Shown here one piece after another: positions 49,601 through 60,793 of a stretch of 64,000 nucleotides of DNA. The notes beneath the pieces are model-generated. The model was not told where the DNA came from. It did no database searches and saw nothing but the letters and a program-made list of their open reading frames with translations. Origin of the DNA: Liquidambar formosana (lineage: Eukaryota; Streptophyta; Magnoliopsida; Saxifragales; Altingiaceae); NCBI GenBank assembly GCA_039720395.1, contig CM077823.1:37616536-37680535 (forward strand), in the 5' to 3' direction. The first letter of the stretch is position 1, and every line of letters begins with the position of its first letter. A program made the position numbers and the translations under genes.

Positions 49601-49854
49601 AAGGCACAGCAATGTGATTTCTACACTGGTCGAAAACACACTGTAAATAGTAGAACCGTATTTACATCAAATAGCCATGTTTTACATTTATTATCACTTT
49701 AATAAAGGCACAAGTAGTAGCAGCATATTTTCTCCTAATCCAGCCCCCAAACACCCAAAAAAAAAAAGAAGAAAAAAGTGCACAGCTCACAAACAAATAA
49801 ACAAACAGAGCAAAAATAGTAGCAATAGGACTCAATAATTACATAACAGTCACA
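46671..49854. other. Convergent spacer between DUF2775-type gene 2 and BURP gene 3
   Basis: It holds the second copy of the AGCGCT/leader-like repeat (48050-48310) and otherwise AT-rich sequence with A/T runs. No coding gene is supported. Confidence 0.5.
48050..48310 (+). repeat. Leader-like segment with an AGCGCT array, copy 2
   Basis: AAAAGCGGTG, GCCGCTTTT, AAAGCGCTGTT and GGCGTTAATAACGCC pairs (48062-48162) precede a stretch with ATTAGGGTTGTCGCACGCCG, TCTCCGC and CGTCAACAG|GTAAC (donor near 48310). The order matches copy 1 at 30240-30490. Each copy lies about 1.5 kb from the stop codon of a BURP gene, so copy and BURP gene were probably duplicated together. Confidence 0.6.
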
Positions 49855-51145
49855 TTAGTACCAATCCAAAGTAGGTGTTGGAACCCATATGAAATTATCT
49901 GCATGGAAGAAATGACACACAGGGGAGGTCCCTGGCTCGACCCCAAGCACACGAAACGACGCATGATTACGGCTCCAATGAGAAGTATCCATGTGACAAA
50001 CAGCAACAGCTTCCACCCTATCTCCATTTTCACCACCTAGTGAAACCTTGAACACCTTGTTCTCACTCTCTTGGCAATGACAATAGAAAACTGCATAAGG
50101 GTAAGGCAGGGTATGACATGCCACCATATTGGAAGCTAATACCCTTTTAGGCACATCCAAGACAGTATAGTTTTGGAAAAGGGTAGTTGATTTTGTGAGA
50201 TGGGTAGTGGTTATAGCTTTGAATTGGGAGTCCAATCCGAAGATGCCACGCGTGAAATCGAGCATGGACTCTAAGGAGGTAGCACAGAATTTGGTCTCCC
50301 CTTTGATGGGTTTAAGCTCACATTGTCTAAGGGTGTCTTCCATGGCTTTTGCTTGTGGGGAGGATTGAGAGAAGGAGAAGAGTTGAAGAAGGTGTGGGAG
50401 TGCTTTTGATGAAAAGGGAATGGAATCAGCCTCTTCTCTAGGCAACAAATGAGGAGAATTTGTTGGGTCTGTCTTGCGAAAATAGATGGCCATTTTTTTC
50501 CCTACCTTTAGGTCATTCATGGTGAAGAACACTAGGGCTGAAGGGTCTATGTGATCCATGTGGGATGATGGATGATTATGGACATGATTTGTATGCGTCT
50601 CTTGATGGGCATCATCATCTTGCTCAACATGAATCTTTTGATGGCCATCCATGTCATGTTGGGAATTATATATGCCTTTATGCACATCGGTATCACCCTC
50701 ATTTTTGCCATCCATGCTATGAAGCCGCAAGACATTAGTCCCTTTGACATCTTGCATCTCTGTATGCTTGTTTTCAGGATTATGATGTTCTTTGGTCATT
50801 TCCATCGCTCCATCTCCATGAGTACACTGCACCCAAAAAAAAAAAAAAAAAAGAAGCATAAACTTGGATATCGATCGAGATGGAATAACACACTAATATC
50901 CAAAATTCAAGCTTGTGTGAATCATAAACTAAATGGACCAACAAGTGATGAATGATAATGATCATCATCAACAACATCATGAAGTACATAAGATCAAGAA
51001 TTCCAAGATTTATATGTGTACATATATGTACATATATGTATATGATAGCCTACTTTCTTAATTAATTATAGAGTATATATAGTTTGGAGATTACCGTCAC
51101 AAGCAGATAGAGGAGGATAGCCCAAGAAGCAAATCTAATACCCAT
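49855..51145 (-). CDS. BURP-domain protein 3, candidate copper-dependent peptide cyclase
   Basis: Exon 1 (51145-51095, 17 codons) encodes MGIRFASWAILLYLLVT, a signal peptide. Exon 2 (50826-49855) follows in phase after a GTGCAG acceptor, for 340 aa. The variable region (18 to about 118) is rich in His, Met, Asp and Gln, with repeats such as MDGHQKIHVEQDD and AHQETHTNHVHN. The BURP domain has the full signature CH-x10-CH-x26-CH-x25-CH-x8-W, with Cys at 254, 266, 294 and 321 and Trp331, the same spacings as BURP gene 2. It differs by a C-terminal DWY extension. It is convergent with DUF2775-type gene 2. An ATG inside the exon 2 frame at 50859 lies in the intron and is not the start. Cyclase function is inferred from family knowledge. 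Confidence 0.93.
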
Positions 51146-51831
51146 CTTACTTCTTTGTTATATTGAAGCTCCTTCTGGAAAGAGAGAACAAAGATATCGG
51201 CCAAAATCAGTTTAGCAATGACTCATATCACATAAGGGAAATGCCTTTTTTTTTCCTTCAGAAAGAAAAAAAAAAGGGCAAAAGTACTGTAAACTTAAAT
51301 GGAGTGTGGGGAATCCAAGGATGTTTTTGATATTCAAGGAGATTTAAATGGTAGTTTTGTGACTAGAAGATTGTGTCACTGTAAATGAGTAGATTTTACT
51401 GTTGAATATTTTGTTAGAAGACCATTAAATTTAATATTTCATAGTCCACACTTTGATTTTTTATTTTCTTTTTAATTAAACATATGTTACCCTACCATTC
51501 ATACAGTTTTGTCCTTTCTTTTCATTTGTCTTCTTTGCGTTTTCATGTGCAAAATGATAAAATGGGCAGTAAGGGTGTATCTAGAAGCAACTTTAAAAAA
51601 GAATGGCTTGTAATAAACTTATGGGGGAATTACAGATAGGTCCGGCTATAATTCCCTCATTACTGCCATTACTGGAAGTCTGGAAGAGTGGAAGATTAGT
51701 TGAACCCTTCATCCTAGATGCATCTAGTACTGATCAAATCGACCTGAATACATCTAGAAGGCTTAGACCTAGGTACTTTCCATTGGGCTGGCCTAAAAAC
51801 AGCCTTTACAGAACCCAACGACACATGATCA

Positions 51832-52527
51832 GTGGCTATTGCAACCCCTTAACTTTATGTACACGTACACTCCATTTATTTTTAAGTTTTTCAAGATTTT
51901 ATGAAAAATATAACTCTCCGTTCCACAAAGATAGGCCATTTTTGTCATTTTTTTTGTCCCAAAATGTTTGTCCATTTTGAAAAGTCAAATCATAATTGTT
52001 TTAAATTGCCTCCACTACCCTTTGTTATTTCAATATTTACTTTCAATATAAAACCCAATACAAAAACGGAGATGGTATTTTTGGAAAGATGGATCTTAAT
52101 AAATGATACGTCAATCCAATGATAACATTTTCTTAAACTCCGTGTTTTGTCAAACATGGCCTATCTTTATGGGACGGATGGAGTAAAAGATTTTCATAAA
52201 AATTGGTCGCATTATCTTCTAGAAAACATTATCTTGAATAACTTTGTAGGAGAAAGTTTTTCCAAAATCTATTGTTTAAGTGGATTTTTTCGCCATTTAT
52301 AATTTTCGTTTGTGTAAAAATGAAATAAAAACTATAATGACCAAAAAGTCATCTTAAACGATAAATTTTGAAAAAATTTTCTTCTACAACACTGTTCAAA
52401 ATAATGTAATTTTCTAGTGAACATGATGCTAGTTTTCATAAAAACTTTTTATATTTTTCATAAAACCTTGAAAGTAAAAAGAAAAAAAGAGATTTACAAA
52501 TAAAGATGAAGGGTTGCACTAGCCGCC
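51832..52527. mobile_element. Foldback MITE interrupted by a second MITE
   Basis: The ends AGTGGCTATTGCAACCCCTT and AAGGGTTGCACTAGCCGCC, and internal blocks such as GAAAGTTTTTCCAAAATCTA and TTTTCATAAAAACTTTTTATA, match the element at 43940-44339. Its left arm is interrupted by a Stowaway-like element (51913-52183). Confidence 0.72.
51913..52183. mobile_element. Stowaway-like MITE nested in a foldback MITE
   Basis: The left end ACTCTCCGTTCCACAAAGAT and right end ATCTTTATGGGACGGATGGAG are inverted repeats. TA flanks the element at 51911-51912 and 52184-52185. It is 271 bp and non-coding. The surrounding foldback element is continuous once it is removed. Confidence 0.75.
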
Positions 52528-52589
52528 CTCCATGATTAATTCCTTGCAAACCAATGTGAAACTCACATGTAAATGATCTTCGTGGATTG

Positions 52590-53035
52590 GGATGGTGTCA
52601 CCCTCTTAGAAGATATGGAAATATTAAGGATATTATAAAATAAAAGGAGGACACAAAAAGAAGGGACATTTGCCTTGAGTTTTATATGCTAGAAAACAAA
52701 ACGATTATGGAACACTTACCTTTCATCATTTTCCATTGCAATGATCTCATGGACATAATCATTTTTGTTGAATAAACTATAGAATAATTGGAGTGGTTGA
52801 GAGAGCTCCTGTTACCATGTGAAAAAAATGTGTTGCACCCCTAATTAAAATATCATTTTTGCAACATGCAATCGAAAGTAAATTTGGACCCTTCCCCTGG
52901 ATTGGTTTGTTGTCACCCTCCTAAAATATATGGAAAATATTGACACAATAAAATAAAAGATTGACATAGATATGGGGGACGTGCCATGATTAGTGTGTGC
53001 TAGAAAACAAAACAATTATATATAGAACACCTAGT
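52590..53035. repeat. A-B repeat module, copy 1
   Basis: Block A (about 52590-52730) contains GTCACCCTCTTA, AGAAGGGACAT and TGCCTTGAGTTTTATATG. Block B (about 52905-53035) contains GTCACCCTCCTA, GTGCCATGATTAGTGTGTG and AACAATTATATATAGAACAC. The link between them carries CCATGTGAAAAAAATG and GTTGCACCCCTAATTAAAA. Related pairs occur at 53655-54720 and 59450-59880, with a further A block at 63850. Confidence 0.75.
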
Positions 53036-53654
53036 GGATGTTTTTCTTTTTTGAAAATTCGATAAGTGGTCCAATCCTCTCGGCCCTTTGCTATATCCTT
53101 TTTCAAATTTAAAAAAAAAAAACTCTCAGTAGGTTTTGGAAATGGCGAGTTAAATGCCTTGTTTTCTTGATGAAGCTTAGTAATCATATAGGATAGATTA
53201 GTGGTCTTCCACATACCAAGCAATAATTAAATGAAATCATGCAGTTGGCCAGATTTTCATGTTTTGGCTATTTGTAAATCTTGCTCGGAATATCTCGTGA
53301 TATTAAGGATATAGTATTTAGTTAGGACCTACTATTTGGTGGGTCATAATAATATTTTGGTAATAATGGATCCCTTTTAGATGGAGGAGGAATGATTGAA
53401 GGGGTGGGGGATGTCCTTTACATTCGAGAAACATCTAATGATCTAGCTAGTATTAATCAAGCAAGGCAAGGCCAATAGTTCTTCGGCCCAAACCTGGTCC
53501 AAATGGTTGTAGAAGTAAAGCAAAATGGTAAAATTGGAAAGTAAAATTTAGTGAGTCACATGACAATGTATTAAATAACTCACCATGCCCTAATCACCTT
53601 AATATGCATGCTCAAACAATTTGGGAGAGAGAGTAACAATCACATAGGATTCGG

Positions 53655-54720
53655 ATCTTGCCACCCTCTTACAGGCTAGTTATGGAAATATTAAGATATA
53701 ATAGAATAAAAGATGGACACAAAAAGAAGGGACATGCCTTGAGTTTATTATATGCCACAAAACAAAACAATTATGAATTTCTCAAGCACTTATCATTTTG
53801 TTGAATTAACTATAGTATAGTTGGATCATTTTGTTGAATTAACTATAGCGTAGTTGGAGTAGTTGGGTGTCCCTATTGCCATGCGAAAAAATTGGTTGCA
53901 CCTCCAATTAAAATCTCTATTTTGCAGTTTGTATCATGCAATAGAAGTAAATTTGGTATAAGAATTATTGGTGAAGTTTCAAAACTTGTAACTTATGAGG
54001 CTTTTAATTTGGGAATTAACACATATGACTGTTGGACTGTTACAAGCCCAATTAATTTGGCTGTTATAACTTTATTGCACTAGCCGTTAGGGCATTAAAA
54101 CCCAAGACTTAGATGCCTATATAAAGACACACACCAAGAGACCTAAAACATATTAGACACACATACGTTCTTCTCTTCTCTTGTCTCTACATTATATTTT
54201 TTTTTCTATATCTTTTTCACATATTTTGAGGCAACTAATCGAGGACGGTTCAAATTTCTCTTCCTGTGAACGTACTCATAGAATAGCTAGCTGCGAGCTT
54301 CTGGGGTTGTATCTTGGAGGTGTTGTCGTCCGCCAGATCTTGTACGTAGGGAGGTGATAACTCCTTTAGGACAGTGTGAGCACACGTGCCTTCCCACAGG
54401 CCAACTATTCTAACTTTATCTCTTTAATTTTCTCTCATGTTATTATACTTTATAATTTTAATTGTTATTACTTGTGTGATTCGATATTTTATATTGTGAA
54501 ATTTTTCAATTTTTATTAATTATTTGAACATTTAGATCAATTACACAGAAATTTCCCCAACATTTGAATCCTCCCACTGATATGTAATTATGTATGCTAT
54601 ATGTCACCCTCTTACAAGATATGGATATATTAAGATATGATAAAATCAAAGATGGATAGATCGAGAAATGGGGAACATGCCATGATTTTTATGTGCTAAA
54701 AAAACAATTATAGAACACTT
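53655..54720. repeat. A-B repeat module, copy 2 (interrupted)
   Basis: Block A (53655-53800) and block B (54598-54720) match copy 1 and copy 3. Between AAGTAAATTTGG (ending 53953) and AATCCTCCCACTGATATG (starting near 54567) there are about 610 bases absent from copy 3, which include the solo LTR. Confidence 0.75.
54030..54562 (+). mobile_element. Probable solo LTR (Copia-type)
   Basis: The segment begins TGTTGGACTG and ends CCCCAACA, the TG..CA inverted ends of an LTR. It has a TATA-like CTATATAAAG at about 54117 and a pyrimidine-rich stretch downstream, as an LTR promoter would. The paralogous segment at 59.7 kb lacks it. No clean 5-bp target duplication was found and about 76 bases to its left are also extra, so the ends are uncertain. 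Confidence 0.55.
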
Positions 54721-55290
54721 TGGACGTGGGATTCGGAAAGATGGTCCGGGGTCCATTCCCTTAATGCAATACTTACATAAATAAATAAATAAATAAAAAC
54801 ATAGGGGAAAAAAAAAATCAACTTTTTGACTGGACTGGAAAAAGGTTTAATGCCATGTGTTTGTGGATGAATCTTAGCAATTTATTTATTATTATTTTTT
54901 TTTAAACAAAGAATAGAGCTAAAAGCATTAAAGGATAGCAGATAATCCAAACTAGGTTAGAACCCTAAGAACTCACCATCGTTTGCCATCAGCTCCAAAT
55001 GTTGTTATAAATGAAAGAAAAGAAAATGAAAGAAAACTTATAACGGGATAATGAAATAGAAAAAGAAACCTATTTGGTCTTGATGGTTTACAATGCCATG
55101 ATTCAACTCACAAAGATAGATATTAAGAAAGAATAAAATAAAATAAAATAACAAATAACCTATAAAACGAACTGATATTCGATCAAAATGTTCTGCAATT
55201 GGTTGAATTTTTATGTTTCTCAAACAGTCCCTTACTCTCATCATTTACGGATTTACCATCTCATGCAATTGTTGTTTCATAGAATTAAAT

Positions 55291-55834
55291 GTAAATTGCA
55301 CTTAAGGGTCTAAAGTTTGGATCAAGTTTCACTTTAGGGTCCAAAATTTAAATTGCGTCAATTCAGTACCTAAATTATTAATTGAGTTGCAATTTGGGGC
55401 TGTTGTCAAATTTTTTTATATTTTTCCTACTTTACCTCTTTTATGGATTTGAAAATCCTATTTTACCCCTATCAACAACTAATATATTTTTATATTTTAA
55501 CAAGATTTAAATCAGTCTTATCTTCTTTCTCTCTCTATATTACCTCTATCAATATCTAATAAACATTTATATTTTTCATTTACAAAACACAAATCTGACG
55601 ATAGAGTGATTCAGATCTGGTTAAAATATAAAAGTTTATTAAATGTTGATAGGGGTATAATAGGGTTTTCAAATCCATAAAAATGGCAAAGTAGGGATAA
55701 TAAATAAAATTTTGAGGGCAGACCCCAAATTGTAACTCAACTAATAATTTGGGTACTCAATTGACACGATTTAAACTTTGAACTCTAAAGTGAAACTTGA
55801 CCCGAACTTGGGACCCTTAAGTGCAATTTACCCT
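55291..55834. mobile_element. Mutator-like MITE with long terminal inverted repeats
   Basis: The left end GTAAATTGCACTTAAGGGTC and the right end, reversed, give inverted repeats of roughly 80 bp that share TCAAGTTTCACTTTAG. AGAATTAAAT flanks both sides (55281-55290 and 55835-55844), a 9-10-bp duplication. The paralogous segment near 60440-60455 has no insertion. One end of the same family lies in the Helitron near 22960-23050. Confidence 0.8.
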
Positions 55835-56086
55835 AGAATTAAATATAGAGTAATAGGAGTGATTGTGTATTTGGGTTCCATGTGCCCCTATCGACCAAGT
55901 GAAGAGATAGTAGCATCTAATGAATCTCTCTTTTGTATCATGCAATAAAAGTAAAATTGGATCCCCCCCAGGCCCCAACCCCACCACATTACAAAAAATA
56001 GACCACCGAAATTATTGTCCTAAATGTGTAATTAGTTGCCCATGTAAAACTCGTGTTTCGGAACTGTTAAGAAAATGTGTTTTCCC

Positions 56087-56094
56087 TATAAATA
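56087..56094 (+). promoter_or_regulatory. TATA box of DUF2775-type gene 3
   Basis: TATAAATA in the context CCCTATAAATAGAATGATGG lies 83-90 bases before the ATG at 56177. The duplicate at 60707-60714 is identical in the core. Confidence 0.75.
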
Positions 56095-56176
56095 GAATGA
56101 TGGAGGTTCCATGGGAATTAAGAAAAAAAAAAAAAAAAAAGGAGAGCATAGGAGTTTTTCTAGAGTTGGTGAAGAA

Positions 56177-57146
56177 ATGGAGTCTCATCTTGCTTTGTTC
56201 ACTCTTCTCTCACTTCTATTGGTAAACATCTCTCTTAAATAAACAAGCGATCCTTATATTATTCCCTCTATGTCTTAATTCGCACTAAATTTTTTTTTTA
56301 CAATATAATTTTGTCAACTCAAAATTCACAAGAGTCAACTGTTTTTTGTTTTTTGTTTTTATCAGCACAAGAGTTGGCTTCATTCTGCCAATTTGTAAAA
56401 CAAGTGAGGATCTAAGAAAACTACGTTGATTTTGAAAAATGATTCCAAACTTTTGACGTCAGCTAGATAGATTTGAACCATGTAGTTCGCTCCATAGTGG
56501 CCAAAAAAATTGTATTAGGCTTTAGTTGAGTGGATTTTTTTTTCTTTTTTTTCTTTTTTCCCTCATGTACGTGATTGATAATGATAATTCTAAGATTCAA
56601 TCCATTTTATTTCTTTCCTTTTCCTTCACCTTCTCAGCAACCAAACAAAGAATATATTAGATGATTTATAAGTTTTGACCCTTTTTTTCTCTTCTTGAGC
56701 AGTTTGCTACCACTGTGGGTGCAAGAAAAGACCCAGGAGAATACTGGATAGCTGTTATGAAAGATCAGCCCATGCCAGAAGCAATCCAAGGCCTTATTCA
56801 TCATAGTTCATCGCAATCTCTTTCCAACGACAACACTGACTGTCATGAAGAGAAACCTTTTGCTAAGGACATTGAACCAAGACCCGATGTCACAATTTAT
56901 GTCACAATTTATCCAGGTTATATCAAATCAACAGATGAGAAATCCATTGTTAAGCATTTTGAACCAAGACCCGATGTCACAATTTATCCAGGTTTTATCA
57001 AATCAACAGATGAGAAATCCATTGTTAAGGACATTGAGCCAAGGCCTAATGCCTCAGTTTACCACGATGATGTTGATCCTAAAGAAGATAAGTCATTTGC
57101 AAAAGATTTTGAATCACCTCCTGATGTTACTTTTTATCAGGGGTAA
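56177..57146 (+). CDS. Organ-specific protein (DUF2775-like), secreted protein with four repeat units
   Basis: Exons 56177-56221 and 56703-57146 join in phase to give 162 aa. The signal peptide is MESHLALFTLLSLLL plus FATTVGA, followed by the conserved block ARKDPGEYWIAVMKDQPMPEAIQGLIHH. Four tandem units of about 20-30 residues follow. Each has a lead of the type E/DKS(I/F)(V/A)KD(F/I)E, then P-R-P or P-P, then a short block ending in Tyr: DVTIY (followed by VTIY), DVTIY, NASVY and DVTFY. A spacer such as PGYIKSTDE or HDDVDPKED follows. The repeats are the family's hallmark; strong conservation of the frame and variable residues before Tyr would suit a multi-core peptide precursor, which is inference. 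No BURP gene is seen on its 3' side. Confidence 0.9.
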
Positions 57147-57671
57147 GGGAGAGAGAAGTCATGCAATAATGTATGGAAATCATATAAACTATGTACAAAC
57201 TAGGTGCTTCTTGTTTGTCTAATGTAAGGTGTGAGGTATGGATCGGCCTTGTAACGTAGGTGGTATCTTTTCTTTTCTTTGATGGACGTTGGGATTTCAA
57301 ATATTGACCCTAATTTCTTAAAAAGTGGGTTTGGGAGGATCCATCCTATGGAGAAGGGTATACGGTTTTATGTTCTTGATTGTACCAAGGGGGGGAAAAA
57401 GTGTGAGGTATGTGATAACGCTTGCTTAAATAAAGAAGCTTGTGATGATGATTGAATAAAAGTACCAACTTTGGTTTATCCTAAGCTCTTGATATTGTAA
57501 TTTTGAATTTTTTTTTAGCAATTGGAGCATTCTCATGGGGTTAAGTATTTTTTTTTTTTAATCTATTTTGGAGAATTTGATATGAGCTCATTCTTATTTA
57601 TTTAAGGGAGCCAAGAGAGCTCTCCAACGGGATTAGTTAAAATACAAAATTCGTTCTTCAAGTCAGAGTTC

Positions 57672-57750
57672 CAACAGAATAAGCTATTTTTTCCTTATAT
57701 TTCCTCTATTTTAGAATAAGCTATTTTTTCCTTATATTTCCTCTATTTTA
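57672..57750. repeat. Two-copy direct duplication present in only one paralogous segment
   Basis: AGAATAAGCTATTTTTTCC followed by TTATATTTCCTCTATTTT occurs twice in tandem here, but once at the corresponding place near 62113-62155. Confidence 0.88.
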
Positions 57751-58499
57751 GCTAAAAGAGTCAAAAGGGCTAGCTACATCTGAAGAGCCTCAAAGGGCCT
57801 AACTATTTTAAAGAACTAGATAGTTTGCCTATTAGAGATACTGCTACTCTCTACTTTAGCAAAAAGTTAAAATAGATAGTCTCTCAAAGATGCTCTTAGC
57901 CAACCAAAAAAAAAAAAAGAAAGAAGATAAAAAGTTTTTTAGCACCTATTGTCATAATTAAAACATAATTGGAAATTATAAGATGTTCAAATTTAGGTAC
58001 TGTTTTAGCTTCAACATTTTTGTTTCTAGGGATTAGCACTATGGCTTGAGTTTGAACTGGGTTTAGACATATGCCCAGTGCATGGAACAATCTCTCAACA
58101 ACAACGATGCCACCATGCTAGGATGATTTAATTTTCTTTCTTTTTTTCCTCTGGATTGATATGAAATGTTCACAAAAATTCACTGTCAAAAGGTTCAAAT
58201 GCCCAACCCAACCAAATGCTGCTGTAAAATTTAAATTAGGAACAAGACTTATGATTTGTTACTATATATGATTTTCTTGAAGCAAATTGGATTACTCAAC
58301 GACTACAACCTATCTCCACCTCCACCCAAACCAAGCAACGCCATTCCTCTCTCTCAAGCTTTCTCTGTGTTCTTTCAATCTCCACTTTCAATTGCAAACA
58401 TCTGTGCAAAAATCACATCTGAATCAAAAGCCCTCAAATTTATCATAATTACGTCACTATCCAGTTGATAGAATAAAATTCAAACTATGCTTTGAACAT

Positions 58500-58900
58500 A
58501 TAATAAGGAAGGTTATACATATGGCTACATAGAAATGAGAAAAGCTCCAGTGATGTAGTCCACCACCAATGAAAGTCAGTATGATAGAGCCAAAGATTTT
58601 CACACTTGTCTGCAATGCAATTGCCTTCTCTAAAATGTGAGAACATTGAAATTTTATAGATTTTGAGTGAAATTGAACAATTGTTGTTGAATTTGATTCC
58701 AACCAAAGTTTGTGCCAATCATTCTACCATGCACATTCAACACCAATCAAAGTAGCTAGAAGCTCTGCATAAAATAATGTTTGAAGTAAAACCACCTTTA
58801 ACAATTCCCCGGCAAGATCGAAATATTCTCGCTGCCAGCACAAGGCCCGGATTACCAACTTTACACTTCCCATGGGAAGGATGTGCACAGGTTTTGAAAA
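58500..58900 (-). pseudogene. RNase H-like relic of a non-LTR retroelement, copy A
   Basis: On the minus strand the frames read FYAELLATLIGVECAW, then NDWHKLWLESNSTTIVQ after a stop codon. In another frame comes HFREGNCIADKCENLWLYH and TDFHWWWTT. These match the RNase H-like domain found at plant LINE ends (AELLA.L.G...AW, then W.E.DS, then H..REGN..AD). In-frame stops and a frame change show it is inactive. The copy at 62890-63390 retains a segment missing here. Confidence 0.7.
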
Positions 58901-59449
58901 ATCACCATCATTATGACTAGAAGAATGGAAAATAATTAGATAGATTAAATCATGAACCATCCACCTTCACTATTTGCACTTAGCCATATGCATCTCATCT
59001 GGTATCAGATCTAAAACTTCTACTAGAACATATATTGCTGGCACAGAAAAAAATATATAAAATTAAATTAAAATCAGACCATTCATGCTGAATTATTGAA
59101 GACAACTTGCACACAATTGACGCACTGAAGATGTGAAAATAAACCCATTTTGAAATTTTAAAGAAGGTAATGCCTCTAATTGCAGCAAACGTTTCAACAG
59201 TGCAATGTAGGAGTAAAAAAAATTTAAAACTCCGTTCATAAATACTCCATATGATCTATTTGTATGATATAGTCAAAACACGCAGATATAAGCTTCTAGT
59301 GGCACTTTAATAAAGCAAAATCGTAAAATTGGAAAGTGAAAACTAATAAGTCATATCACAATGCATTAACTAGCTCACTTTAAAATGCGTGTCCTAATCA
59401 AAGTGGCTCACAAATTTAGGATGGAGGGAATAATAATCACACAAGATTG

Positions 59450-59880
59450 AGATCTTGTCACCCTCTTACATGATATGGAAATATTAAGATATAATAGAAT
59501 AAAAGATGGTCACAAAAAGAAGGGACATGCCTTGAGTTTATTATATGCTACAAAACAAAACAATTAATTATGAATATCTCAACCACTTATTGTTGAATTA
59601 ACTATATATAGTATAGTTGGAGTACTAGCTGGTTGGGTGTCACTATTGCCATGCGAAAGAAATGGTTGCACCTCCAATTAAAATCTCTATTTTGCAGCTT
59701 ATACTGTGCAATAGAAGTAAATTTGGACCCCTCCCCACTGGACTGATATGCTATCACCCTCTTACCAGCAATGGATATATTGATTAAGATATGATAAAAT
59801 AAAAGATGGATAGAGAAATGAGGGACATGCCATGATTTTTATGTGCTAAAATACAAAACAATTATAGAACACTTTGGTCA
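59450..59880. repeat. A-B repeat module, copy 3
   Basis: Block A (59450-59590) and block B (59745-59880) match copies 1 and 2 and lack the LTR found in copy 2. It lies about 0.9 kb upstream of the fourth DUF2775-type copy. Confidence 0.78.
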
Positions 59881-60706
59881 TGGAATTTCGGAATTGTCGT
59901 CCAGGTCCATTCCCTTAATGCAATATTTACATAAATAAATAATAAGTAAATAAAAAAAACATAGGAAAAATAAAAAACAAAAAACCAACTTTGACTGGGT
60001 TGGAAAAAGGTTTAATGCCATGTCTTTGTGGATGACTCATAGCATTTTTTTTTTTTTTAGACAAAGAATAGAGCTAAAAGCATCAAAGGATAGCAAATAA
60101 TCCAAATCAGTTTAGGACCCTAAGAATTCATCATATATCATTTGCCATCAGCTCCAAATGTTGTTATAAATGAAGGAAAAGAAAATGAAAGAAAACTTAT
60201 AGCGAGATAATGAAACAGAAAAATAACCCCATTTGGTCATGATGGCTTACAATGCCATGATTCAGCTCACAAAGACAGATATTAATTAGAAAGAAAAAAA
60301 GAATAACAAATGACAAATGACAAATAACCTATGAAACAAACCCGTATTTGATCAAAATCGTCCGCAGTTAATTGAATTTTTATGTTTTTCAAACAGTCCC
60401 TTACTCTCATCATTTACCATCTCATGCAATTGCCGTTTCGTATGACTAAATATAGAGTAATAGGAGTGATTGGGTAGCTGGGTTCCCTGTGCCCCTATCG
60501 ACCAAGTGAATTAAGAGATAGTTGCATCTAATGAATATATCTCTCTTTTGTACCATGCAATAAGAGTAAAATTGGATCCCCCAGGCCCCAACCCCACCAC
60601 ATTACAAAAAATAGACACCGATCGAAATTATTGTCCTAAATGTGTAATTAATTGTCCACGCAAACCTCGTGTTTCGGAATTAACTGTTAAGAAAATTTGT
60701 TTTCTC

Positions 60707-60714
60707 TATAAATA
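60707..60714 (+). promoter_or_regulatory. TATA box of the DUF2775-type pseudogene
   Basis: TATAAATA is conserved with the gene at 56177, so the promoter core survives although the coding region is broken. Confidence 0.68.
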
Positions 60715-60793
60715 GAATGATGGAGCTTCCATGGGAATTTAAAAAAAAAAAAAAAAAAAAGAGTATAGGAGTTTTTTTAGAGTTGGTGAAGAA

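Larger units (their letters stand above)
51146..56086. other. Intergenic region between BURP gene 3 and DUF2775-type gene 3
   Basis: It contains a nested pair of MITEs (51832-52527), two A-B repeat modules (52590-53035 and 53655-54720), a probable solo LTR (54030-54562) and a Mutator-like MITE (55291-55834). No coding gene was recognised. Confidence 0.55.
57147..60706. other. Duplicated intergenic segment, copy A
   Basis: It contains a SINE-like tail (57240-57395), a 45-bp direct duplication (about 57672-57750), an RNase H relic on the minus strand (58500-58900) and the A-B module copy 3 (59450-59880). It aligns by eye with 61588-63850 at an offset of about 4.4 kb. Confidence 0.6.

Noticed and set aside
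58256..58468. 70-aa frame conserved between the two duplicated segments (also 62652-62867)
   Set aside because: Conservation is explained by the segmental duplication, since non-coding flanks are equally similar. It lies beside an antisense RNase H relic and has no recognised domain.
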